Assembly: GCA_003353955.1 (NCBI GenBank)
Contig: PIVJ01000019.1
Location: forward strand, 1-40,358
Length of the DNA stretch: 40,358 bases
Origin: Bacteroidota bacterium
GTDB lineage: Bacteria > Bacteroidota > Bacteroidia > Bacteroidales > GCA-2711565
Direction: 5' to 3'
Shown: piece after piece, positions 6,148-13,565 of the stretch
Numbering within the stretch: position 1 is the first letter of the stretch
Layout: each line of letters begins with the position of its first letter
Translations under genes and position numbers: made by a program
The notes under the pieces: generated by a model
The model's input: the letters and a program-made list of their open reading frames with translations, nothing else
What the model was told of the DNA's origin: nothing
Database searches by the model: none

Positions 6148-8802
6148 ATGCAGAATTTTCGTTCCATGGAAAACAATTTTTTAGATAAGACTATCGGAAT
6201 TATTGAAAGCAATATATCCAATGAAGCGTTTGGAGTTTCAGAGCTTGCACAGGAGATTGGAATGAGTCGTTCCAACCTGCTTCGTAAAATTAAAAAGCTA
6301 ACAAATCTTTCCGTTAGTCAATTTATCAGGCAACTTCGTTTGAAGCGTGGAAAGGAGATTTTAAAAGAGTCGTCCTTAACGGTCTCAGAAGTTTCTTATC
6401 AGGTTGGCTTTGGAAGCACCTCATACTTCATAAAATGTTTTCACGATTTTTATGGATACCCTCCGGGAGAAATGGGAAAAGGAAATTTAGGTAACGATAA
6501 CTCAATTCAATCCAGGGATTCTTCTCAATTGCATCAATTGGCTGCGATTATGTTTACCGACATTCAAGGCTATACTGCCTTAATGCAACAGGATGAGAAA
6601 AAAGCAATTGATCTTATCCACCGACATAAGGAGGTATTAAATTCTGTCACCCAAAAATTCGATGGAAAGATATTGAAGTATTATGGCGATGGTGCCTTGA
6701 TCACATTTAAGAGTGCAATTGATGCGGTAAGGTGTGGAATCGAATTACAGCTTATTTTTAGGGCGGATCCCAAGATTCCGGTTAGGATAGGTGTACATAG
6801 TGGCGATATCATTTTCACTGAAGATGACATCATCGGAGATGGTGTAAATGTAGCATCAAGGATTGAAAGTCTGTCTGTAGCAGGCAGCGTCTTTATCTCA
6901 GAGAAGGTATACGATGAAGTAAAAAACCAGTCGGAAATCCAAAGCTTGTCATTGGGTAATTATGAGCTTAAAAATGTTGGTAAACCCATAGAGGTTTTTG
7001 CCATTTCTAATGATGGTTTAATAGTGCCGAAAAGGAATCAAGTTAGTGGAAAGTTTAAAAAGGAAATATCTGCTGATTTAAAAGGATTACCGCAGCATGG
7101 TTTATGGAGTAGAGTCAAATGGGGAATAGTAATTTTAATAGCTGTATTAATTGGCTATTTAATAAGTACCGTAGACGTTTTTAAAATCCCTGCGTCCAAA
7201 TCATTTGTTCATCGTATTTCTGATAAGAAATCAATTGCGGTATTACCGTTTAGAAATGATAGCGGTGATTCGACCAATGTCTATCTAATCAATGGTTTGA
7301 TGGAATCCATACTCAGTAATCTTCAAAAAATAAAAGGTTTGAGAGTCATTAGTCGAACCTCAGTCGAAAAATATCGAAGCAATCCGAAAACAATTCCGGA
7401 GATTGCACAGGAGCTAAATGTAGATTATTTTATAGAAGGGAGTGGTCAGAAGATAGGAGATCAAATATTGCTTAATATACAATTAATTGATGCCCTGGCT
7501 GATAATCATTTATGGGCAGAACAGTACAACAAAGAAGTAAAAGATATATTTAAGCTGCAGCAAGAAGTAGCAAAAAATATCGCCAATAAAATTGAAGTAA
7601 TTATCACGCCTGAAGAAGAAGAAAGAATTGATAAAGTGCCAACAGAAGACCTGATCGCTTATGATCATTTTTTAAAAGGACTGGATTTATTCTATAAAGG
7701 AAATCTTGATGATTTTGAAAAGGCCATTAGCTATTATAAGATGGCCATTGAGCGGGATCATGAATTCGCACGGGCACATGCTGGTATTGCTATTGCGTAC
7801 TACTTTTTAGATTTGTTTCAGGCAGAAAAAAAGTATACAGAACAGATTAATTTTTATGCTGATAAGGCTTTATTACTCGATTCGAAACTGCCTCAAAGCT
7901 TGATTGCGAAAGCATTATATTTTATGAGTTTGGGTCAGAATACGCTGGCATTGCCATACCTAGAAACAGCCCTGGAATACAATCCAAATTCGGTACTGGT
8001 CATTAACATCCTGTCAGATTATTATGCAAACCAAGTGCCTGATACAGAGAAATACCTCAAATATGCAATAAAAGGAATTGGTTTGGATGTTGCGGCAAAT
8101 GATTCAAGTACGGCAAGTTTTACTTATTTGCATATAAGCAATGCTTTTATTCAATCCGGTTTTATTAGTGAGGCATTATTTTATATTGATAAATCATTAG
8201 CGTATAATCCTGAAAATTTATTTTCGGAATATGTGAAAGCTTACATCCTGTATGCAAGAAATGGAGATCTACTTCAAACTAAAGAACTATTAATTGACGC
8301 ACTTCAAAAAGATACAACCCGACTGGATATACTGCAAGAAGTTGGAAAAATGTGTTATTACTTGAGAGATTATGAAAGTGCATTGAGTTATTATAATAGA
8401 TTTATTGAACTTAGGAAAGCTCAAAATTTAGATGTTTTTAGATTTGAACATGCAAAAATTGCTGTGGTACTCACAGAAATGGGATTGCAAGAAGAATCGG
8501 AACTGTATTTTAAGGATTATAAAGCTGTTGCAGATAAGGATAATTCAATATACAGGCACTTAAGTTTATCAATGTATTATTCGTATCAGGGAGACACTTT
8601 AAATGCGATTGAACATTTGAGATTATTTTCACAAGAAAGCAATTATCATTACTGGACTGTTCTTTTTGTAGAAATAGATCCCTTAATTGATAATATGAAG
8701 AACCACCCTGAATTCATGAAAATACTAAATGATATAGAAGCCAACTTCTGGAAGAAACACGAGCGAATTAAGCATTCACTTAAGGAAAATGGATTGCTCT
8801 AA
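6148..8802 (+). CDS. AraC-type HTH / class III adenylyl cyclase / TM / TPR fusion protein
   Basis: The protein has 884 residues. Residues about 10-108 form an AraC-type double HTH (SELAQEIGMSRSNLLRKIKK ... VSEVSYQVGFGSTSYFIKCF). Residues about 130-285 are a class III nucleotide cyclase. The metal-binding aspartates D138 (FTDIQGY) and D181 (YYGDG) are present, as are K177 and D231, which specify adenine, and N234 and R238 (GDGVNVASR). All key residues are retained, so it should make cAMP. A single hydrophobic segment lies at about 324-341. After it comes a TolB-like segment (KSIAVLPFRNDSGD) and then several TPRs to the end. DNA-binding and cyclase domains would be cytoplasmic and the TPR part periplasmic if the segment spans the membrane. 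ATG 6166 is an alternative start. Confidence 0.9.
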   Translation: MQNFRSMENNFLDKTIGIIESNISNEAFGVSELAQEIGMSRSNLLRKIKKLTNLSVSQFIRQLRLKRGKEILKESSLTVSEVSYQVGFGSTSYFIKCFHDFYGYPPGEMGKGNLGNDNSIQSRDSSQLHQLAAIMFTDIQGYTALMQQDEKKAIDLIHRHKEVLNSVTQKFDGKILKYYGDGALITFKSAIDAVRCGIELQLIFRADPKIPVRIGVHSGDIIFTEDDIIGDGVNVASRIESLSVAGSVFISEKVYDEVKNQSEIQSLSLGNYELKNVGKPIEVFAISNDGLIVPKRNQVSGKFKKEISADLKGLPQHGLWSRVKWGIVILIAVLIGYLISTVDVFKIPASKSFVHRISDKKSIAVLPFRNDSGDSTNVYLINGLMESILSNLQKIKGLRVISRTSVEKYRSNPKTIPEIAQELNVDYFIEGSGQKIGDQILLNIQLIDALADNHLWAEQYNKEVKDIFKLQQEVAKNIANKIEVIITPEEEERIDKVPTEDLIAYDHFLKGLDLFYKGNLDDFEKAISYYKMAIERDHEFARAHAGIAIAYYFLDLFQAEKKYTEQINFYADKALLLDSKLPQSLIAKALYFMSLGQNTLALPYLETALEYNPNSVLVINILSDYYANQVPDTEKYLKYAIKGIGLDVAANDSSTASFTYLHISNAFIQSGFISEALFYIDKSLAYNPENLFSEYVKAYILYARNGDLLQTKELLIDALQKDTTRLDILQEVGKMCYYLRDYESALSYYNRFIELRKAQNLDVFRFEHAKIAVVLTEMGLQEESELYFKDYKAVADKDNSIYRHLSLSMYYSYQGDTLNAIEHLRLFSQESNYHYWTVLFVEIDPLIDNMKNHPEFMKILNDIEANFWKKHERIKHSLKENGLL

Positions 8803-9011
8803 ATTTAGTCTTAATCTGATGCCCACAGATAAAAAATCAAAGGCTTTTGGTCACAAAATTCAGTTTTTATTCTAGTCTTACTCTCAAAGTAGTTTGAAAT
8901 ATCATGCGGGAGCAATAAGCTTGCTAATTCTATATTATATCGTTTATGTTGTCAAGATAAGAATCCTTTGTGTTCTCCTCCCCAGGAATATTTCCTGACT
9001 CCTTATTAATA

Positions 9012-10052
9012 CTAGAAATAGTCTTCAAATATACCTTTCCTTCTTGTGTCAAGTGATATGCAATGAAATCCACCTCCTAAAGACCTGGAATGTCTTAATT
9101 GCAACCCAATAACATCAATTTTATTTTTTTCAAGGAGTTTTATAAGTTTTGTTTGCTGTTTGTCAACAATAGCAAGGTTTGGATTTAACATTAATAAATT
9201 CATTCCTATCCATACTGAAGAATATGCATGTGCTCCTGAGTAACCTATATCAACCAAATCATGACACCAGATTTTATCCCATTTCTGTAATTGTGTTGGA
9301 AGATTATCTTCATTAACTCTCTCTGAATTTAACAAAACAAGACCTGGTCTTAATAATGAAATCGTTGAGTCAAGGTGAATTCCTTCATAAAGATTTCTTA
9401 ATTTATGAACACGGTACTTGCCTCCTAAAATACTCTGCAACCACGTAGCTCCCATTTCGTTACCAGTACTTGATATGAGGTAGAATATGTCTTTCCCTGC
9501 TCTTATAATATTAGCAGCATCAAAGATTGGTTCCTCATTTGTTAATGGTAAATAATTTGCATTTGAGAGATTATAGGCGCTATCCAACAATCTTGGTTTT
9601 GGTGCAGATATCCACCTTGCACCTTCTTTAAAATATTCGATAAAAATATCTTTGTATGCATAATTTTCTAAGAAACGACTTCTTAGACTCATTGGAGCTT
9701 CAATAATTTTATTCCCTATTATTAATGTTGAATCTCTAGGGGCATAATTATAAAACCCACTGCTTTCCCAATCATATGTTTTGATATGTTTTGAATGTTC
9801 AATCACTTGCGGTCTTCTAACCTTAATATCGCACTTGCGTAGAACTTTAACAAGTTCATTCAAGTCTTCTTCTGTTTCTGAAATCACATGTTTTAAGAAT
9901 GGCCCACACTTGATTTTATCTGCTTTTACATTTGCAAACTCTATAGCCATTTGTCCCTTGTCTATATTAGGTGTTTGTGCATTAGTTGGGTCTCCTATTA
10001 TGACTTCTTCCAAGGGATCCCATTCATTATTTGAACCAAGATAAACTGCCAT
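9012..10052 (-). CDS. Amidinotransferase, glycine amidinotransferase (AGAT)-like
   Basis: The protein has 346 residues from ATG 10052; the longer frame would need TTG at 10070. It follows animal glycine amidinotransferase along its whole length: an EWDPLEEVIIG start, APRD, IIEAPMSLRSRF, SAPKP, the FDAANIIRAGKDIF block, HLDST, and the end motif SLGGGFHC-x4-DTRRKG. The catalytic triad is D178, H226 and C331, with spacing close to the human D254/H303/C407. The expected reaction moves an amidino group from arginine to an amine acceptor such as glycine. The loop before the catalytic His differs (LYEGIHLD in place of NPMHID), so the acceptor may differ. The gene stands alone and no guanidinoacetate methyltransferase is in the window. 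Confidence 0.85.
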   Translation of the reverse strand: MAVYLGSNNEWDPLEEVIIGDPTNAQTPNIDKGQMAIEFANVKADKIKCGPFLKHVISETEEDLNELVKVLRKCDIKVRRPQVIEHSKHIKTYDWESSGFYNYAPRDSTLIIGNKIIEAPMSLRSRFLENYAYKDIFIEYFKEGARWISAPKPRLLDSAYNLSNANYLPLTNEEPIFDAANIIRAGKDIFYLISSTGNEMGATWLQSILGGKYRVHKLRNLYEGIHLDSTISLLRPGLVLLNSERVNEDNLPTQLQKWDKIWCHDLVDIGYSGAHAYSSVWIGMNLLMLNPNLAIVDKQQTKLIKLLEKNKIDVIGLQLRHSRSLGGGFHCISLDTRRKGIFEDYF

Positions 10053-10299
10053 TTTGTAAGTATTTTTCAATTGATAATAAATTCATATTGATTATTCCAT
10101 AAGTGTCCGATAGTTTAATGCACTAATAAAGCCCAAATATTCTTAACTTTGCAGTACAAGGTAAATTCAACCAGCAAGTGCAATTTTTTTTGCACCACTA
10201 TTAAACTTATTTCTTAAAAAATCAATTCCCATTTTATACAATGCGTTAATATTAGATTGACTGGTAATGTATTGAGTGGTCAAATTCAAATTGTAATTT

Positions 10300-12105
10300 C
10301 TAACCCTCAGACTTCTTCTTCCTTTTTCGATCAAGTTCGTTAAGCATAATCTTTCTTAATCGAATAGATTTCGGAGTAATCTCAACGTATTCATCAGCTC
10401 CGATATATTCCATGGCTTCTTCCAACGAAAACTTAATTGCAGGTGTGATCGACATTTTTTCATCAGAACCTGAAGCGCGCATATTGGAAAGCTTTTTGGT
10501 TTTGATTATATTGATGGTCAGATCGTCATGTCTTGTACTCTCACCAATAACCTGTCCTGCGTAAATATCTTCCATCGGATTTACGAAAAACTTACCTCTG
10601 TCTTGAAGTTTATCAATTGAATAAGCTATCGAGATTCCTGTCTCCAATGCGATTAAAGCACCGTTTCTTTTTGCTTGAATTTCACCTTTCCAGGGTTCGT
10701 ATCCTTTAAAGCGATGTGAAATTACGGCTTTTCCTTCGGTTTCTGTTAAGATTGGATTTCTGAGTCCAATCAAGCCTCGGGCAGAAATTTTAAATTCAAG
10801 ATTTATTCGATCATTTTTAGCTTCAATATTCAGAATGTCGCCTTTACGCTTGGTAACGATTTCAATTACTTTACCGGAGAATTCCTCTGCAACATCCACG
10901 AATAGTAGTTCTACCGGTTCGTGTTTATGTCCGTCAATTTCTTTAATCACCACTTTTGGTTGACCCAGTTGAAACTCATATCCTTCCCTTCGCATGGTTT
11001 CTATTAAAATCGATAAATGAAGAATGCCCCTTCCGTAGACAAGAAATTTATCGGCTGAATCAGTTTCTTCAACCTTTAATGCCAGGTTTTTTTCCGTTTC
11101 TTTAAATAATCGATCTCTGATATGCCTGGATGTAACATATTTACCTTCTTTCCCGAAAAAAGGCGAATTGTTAATGGTGAACAGCATACTCATGGTGGGC
11201 TCATCAATTGCGATTGGAATCAACGCTTCCGGTTCCTCAAAGTCAGCAATGGTATCACCAATATCAAAGTTTTCGAGCCCCATTACCGCAACAATTTCAC
11301 CCGATTTCACTTCAGTCTTTATTTTTTCCTTGCCCAGCCCTTCAAATAAATAAAGTTCCTTAACAACTGATTTATTGGTAAGTCCATTTCGTTGAACAAT
11401 GGAAACCCGATCGCCCATTTTAATCGTTCCCCTGTGTATCCGGCCTACAGCAATTCTGCCTGTATACGAAGAATAATCGAGGGAGCTGATTTGTAATTGT
11501 AAGGTTCCCGGATTTTCTTTTGGTGCTTCAAAATAATCGATGATGGTATCCAGTAAATAAGTTATATCATTGGTGGGTTCTTTCCAGTCAGCTCCCATCC
11601 ACCCTTGTTTTGATGAGCCGTAAACCGTTGGAAAGTTCAGTTGTTCTTCGGTTGCATCCAGAGAAAACATTAGTTCAAAGGCCTTCTCATTTGCATCTTC
11701 AGGGTTACAATTTGGCTTATCAACCTTGTTAACAACGACGATGGAATTTAAGCCCATTTCTAATGCCTTTTGCAAAACAAATCGTGTTTGAGGCATGGGT
11801 CCTTCAAATGCATCTACGAGTAGCAAAACTCCATCGGCCATATTCAGTACACGCTCTACTTCACCTCCAAAGTCGGAGTGGCCGGGCGTATCTATAATGT
11901 TGATTTTTGTTCCTTTATACCTTACCGATACGTTCTTAGCTAAAATTGTGATGCCTCTTTCACGCTCCAGATCGTTTGAGTCCAGAATCAAATCTTCCAC
12001 GTCCTGATTATCCCTGAACAATTTCACCTGATGCAGAATTCTGTCGACCAAGGTTGTTTTACCATGATCGACATGTGCGATAATGGCAATGTTTCTTACA
12101 TCCAT
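10300..12105 (-). CDS. typA: Ribosome-associated GTPase BipA/TypA
   Basis: The product is a translational GTPase of about 601 residues, the normal length for the family. The N-terminus [21 protein letters not shown] holds the P-loop. [12 protein letters not shown] is G3 and NKVDKPNC is G4. The C-terminal region after [15 protein letters not shown] is typical of BipA. It binds the ribosome and is needed for growth at low temperature and for late 50S assembly. An upstream ATG at 12147 would add 14 residues but lies over a TAnnTTTG promoter -7 element (12142-12135), which favours the start at 12105. It sits downstream of asnA on the same strand with its own promoter. Confidence 0.95.
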   Translation of the reverse strand: MDVRNIAIIAHVDHGKTTLVDRILHQVKLFRDNQDVEDLILDSNDLERERGITILAKNVSVRYKGTKINIIDTPGHSDFGGEVERVLNMADGVLLLVDAFEGPMPQTRFVLQKALEMGLNSIVVVNKVDKPNCNPEDANEKAFELMFSLDATEEQLNFPTVYGSSKQGWMGADWKEPTNDITYLLDTIIDYFEAPKENPGTLQLQISSLDYSSYTGRIAVGRIHRGTIKMGDRVSIVQRNGLTNKSVVKELYLFEGLGKEKIKTEVKSGEIVAVMGLENFDIGDTIADFEEPEALIPIAIDEPTMSMLFTINNSPFFGKEGKYVTSRHIRDRLFKETEKNLALKVEETDSADKFLVYGRGILHLSILIETMRREGYEFQLGQPKVVIKEIDGHKHEPVELLFVDVAEEFSGKVIEIVTKRKGDILNIEAKNDRINLEFKISARGLIGLRNPILTETEGKAVISHRFKGYEPWKGEIQAKRNGALIALETGISIAYSIDKLQDRGKFFVNPMEDIYAGQVIGESTRHDDLTINIIKTKKLSNMRASGSDEKMSITPAIKFSLEEAMEYIGADEYVEITPKSIRLRKIMLNELDRKRKKKSEG

Positions 12106-12134
12106 AATATTCTTATATACCTTATATTGGGCTG

Positions 12135-12142
12135 CAAAAGTA
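12135..12142 (-). promoter_or_regulatory. Bacteroidota -7 promoter element for typA
   Basis: TACTTTTG on the minus strand matches TAnnTTTG and lies about 30 bases before the chosen typA start. It decides against the 14-residue N-terminal extension. No clear -33 TTG is seen. Confidence 0.5.
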
Positions 12143-12179
12143 GTCAAAAGCTATAAATGAAAAGAAATATTTATCTTTT

Positions 12180-13184
12180 TTATAATAAGCAGATTCCTTC
12201 TTCAATTGATTGCTGTCTAACTGTGTCCGGCCAAACGCTTACCTGCACTTCTCCGATGTGCTTTTTTCGTAACATAAACATACACAATCTCGATTGTCCG
12301 ATTCCTCCACCTATGCTTTGTGTAAGTTGGTCATTAAGTATTAATTGATGGAATTGAAGCTTCGTTCTTTCCAACAAATCTTTTCCTTTTAATTGTTTCA
12401 ATAAGGTGGTTTTATCTACCCTGATTCCCATGGATGAAATTTCGAATTCAGATTCTAGTACGGGGTTCCAAACAATAATATCGCCGTTTAGCCCTGTGAA
12501 TCCATCTGAGTTTTCAGAACTCCAGTCATCATAATCGGGGGCACGGCCGTCATGTATCTCGCCGCTACTTAATTTCCCTCCAATGCCAATAATAAAAACT
12601 GCTCCATGTTCTTTGGCAATTTCTTTTTCACGCACTTTTGCACTCCGCGTTGGAAATCGTTGAAGCAATTCTTCAGTATGAATAAAGGTTATTTCTTCGG
12701 GCAATATTGGCTTGATCTCAGGATACTTCATGGACACTGCTATTTCTGTAATTCTAAGTGTTTCGTAAATTTGCCTCACATTGGCTTTTAGAACAGAAAG
12801 GGTTCTTTCTTCAGTTTCAATATGTTTTTCCCAATCCCATTGATCAACATAAATGGAGTGAATAGGCGTGAAATCTTCATCGGGTCTTATTGCCTTCATA
12901 TCTGTAAGAATACCTTCACCGGATTTAATGCCAAGTTCTTTAAGCCGTAAACGTTTCCATTTTGCCAGTGAGTTTACGATAACTGCACTCTTCTCCTGCA
13001 AGGCTTTGACGGGGAACTTAACTGTTCTTTCCACTCCATTTAAGTCATCATTAATTCCTGTGCCATCTAATACGGCAATAGGCGATGAGATTTTGGTGAG
13101 AGATAATTGTTTTGATAACTCTGTAGAGAAGCGTTCTTTTATAAATTGTAAAGCCTCTTCTGTTTTTAACATTTTTGAATACAT
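12180..13184 (-). CDS. asnA: Aspartate-ammonia ligase (asparagine synthetase A)
   Basis: The protein has 334 residues, the usual AsnA length. AsnA makes asparagine from aspartate, ammonia and ATP and has a class II aminoacyl-tRNA synthetase-like fold. Typical segments are present: SSPIAVLDGTGINDDLNG near the N-terminus, VERTVKFPVK, SIYVDQWDWEK, GRAPDYDDW, and the C-terminal SIGGGIGQSRLCMFMLRKKHIGEVQVSVWP, which contains motif 3-like residues. The start at 13184 (ATG) is preceded by a 300-base leader. That leader encodes two Asn-rich peptides, each with a terminator, so expression is probably governed by charged tRNA-Asn. typA follows downstream from its own promoter. Confidence 0.95.
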   Translation of the reverse strand: MYSKMLKTEEALQFIKERFSTELSKQLSLTKISSPIAVLDGTGINDDLNGVERTVKFPVKALQEKSAVIVNSLAKWKRLRLKELGIKSGEGILTDMKAIRPDEDFTPIHSIYVDQWDWEKHIETEERTLSVLKANVRQIYETLRITEIAVSMKYPEIKPILPEEITFIHTEELLQRFPTRSAKVREKEIAKEHGAVFIIGIGGKLSSGEIHDGRAPDYDDWSSENSDGFTGLNGDIIVWNPVLESEFEISSMGIRVDKTTLLKQLKGKDLLERTKLQFHQLILNDQLTQSIGGGIGQSRLCMFMLRKKHIGEVQVSVWPDTVRQQSIEEGICLL

Positions 13185-13213
13185 TTTTGTTTTTTTTATG
13201 ATTAAATTTGAAA

Positions 13214-13243
13214 TAAAAAAAAGCCCGCATAAATGCAGGCTTT
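13214..13243 (-). terminator. Attenuator terminator 2 of the asnA leader
   Basis: On the minus strand, AAAGCCTGCAT (13243-13233) and ATGCGGGCTTT (13230-13220) form an 11-bp stem with one G-T pair and a tight loop. A run of 8 T follows. It lies between leader peptide 2 and asnA. The 5' arm can instead pair with GCAGGCT at 13270-13264, just at the end of leader peptide 2. Confidence 0.85.
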
Positions 13244-13263
13244 ATATAAATGAATATAGGAAT

Positions 13264-13270
13264 AGCCTGC
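13264..13270 (-). promoter_or_regulatory. Antiterminator segment 2 (asnA leader)
   Basis: GCAGGCT is perfectly complementary over 7 bases to AGCCTGC in the 5' arm of terminator 2 (13241-13235). A ribosome stalled on the four Asn codons ending at 13282 would leave it free; a ribosome at the stop codon (13272-13270) would cover it. Confidence 0.6.
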
Positions 13271-13320
13271 TAAGGAGGTAAATTATTATTATTTAAATTT
13301 ATGTTTAACCCTTGTTGCAT
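13270..13320 (-). CDS. Asn-rich leader peptide 2 (asnA attenuator)
   Basis: This is a 16-residue frame, MQQGLNINLNNNNLPP, with six Asn codons, four of them consecutive (AAT x4 at 13293-13282). It ends 27 bases before terminator 2. Its position upstream of asnA, its composition, and a complementary segment overlapping its stop codon are what a leader peptide sensing charged tRNA-Asn should show. It is too short for homology evidence, and the assignment rests on this architecture and on its duplication upstream. Confidence 0.75.
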   Translation of the reverse strand: MQQGLNINLNNNNLPP

Positions 13321-13337
13321 AATCGTTAATTTAGAAT

Positions 13338-13374
13338 AAAAAAAAAGACCTTCCGTATTCCGAAAGGTCTTTTT
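13338..13374 (-). terminator. Attenuator terminator 1 of the asnA leader
   Basis: On the minus strand, AAAAAGACCTT (13374-13364) and AAGGTCTTTTT (13352-13342) form a perfect 11-bp stem with an 11-nt loop, followed by a run of 9 T in all. It begins 20 bases after the leader peptide 1 stop. The 5' arm can alternatively pair with GGAAGGTT at 13419-13412 inside leader peptide 1. Confidence 0.85.
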
Positions 13375-13393
13375 AATACTGGTTTAATATCTT

Positions 13394-13489
13394 TTATGTC
13401 GTGTGGACAATAACCTTCCTGATTCGCAATAAATTATTATTGGAACTATTATTCTGATTATTGTTCATCAATTTCATCATTGATTTCAT
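13394..13489 (-). CDS. Asn-rich leader peptide 1 (asnA attenuator)
   Basis: This is a 31-residue frame starting MKSMMKLM, with eight Asn codons in positions 9-19: three, then Gln, then two, then Ser-Ser, then three. The stop is at 13396-13394. It starts about 14 bases after a promoter -7 element, so the RNA leader is short. The Arg24-Lys25-Val26 codons (AGGAAGGTT, 13420-13412) contain the antiterminator segment. That segment lies just outside the footprint of a ribosome stalled at the last Asn codon and inside the footprint of one near the stop. The architecture matches classical amino-acid attenuators such as his and trp, here with Asn codons in front of an Asn biosynthesis gene. Confidence 0.8.
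   Translation of the reverse strand: MKSMMKLMNNNQNNSSNNNLLRIRKVIVHTT
13412..13419 (-). promoter_or_regulatory. Antiterminator segment 1 (asnA leader)
   Basis: GGAAGGTT can form eight contiguous pairs, two of them G-U, with GACCTTTC (13369-13362) in the 5' side of terminator 1. It sits within leader peptide 1 immediately after the Asn codons. Confidence 0.55.
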
Positions 13490-13502
13490 TGTGTTTGAGT
13501 GA

Positions 13503-13533
13503 CAAAGATAGAATTAAAATTTAGAAAACAAAA
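13503..13533 (-). promoter_or_regulatory. Promoter of the asnA leader
   Basis: On the minus strand TTTTG (13533-13529) is followed after 18 bases by TATCTTTG (13510-13503). This matches the Bacteroidota housekeeping promoter (TTG, about 19 bases, TAnnTTTG). Transcription would start near 13498, shortly before leader peptide 1. Confidence 0.7.
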
Positions 13534-13565
13534 TCTAATCTTCAAGCTAATGAATAAAATGAAAA

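Noticed and set aside
10144-10151. TAACTTTG promoter-like box on the plus strand
   Set aside because: No -33 TTG at suitable distance and no gene or structured RNA downstream on that strand.
10170-10190. Hairpin GTGCAA/TTGCAC as a terminator of typA
   Set aside because: On the minus strand it is not followed by a T run, and its loop is a homopolymer; too weak to call.
13270-13280. ACCTCCTTA in leader peptide 2 identical to a 16S anti-Shine-Dalgarno tail
   Set aside because: A nine-base match overlapping a Pro-Pro-stop end; likely chance and not needed to explain the attenuator.
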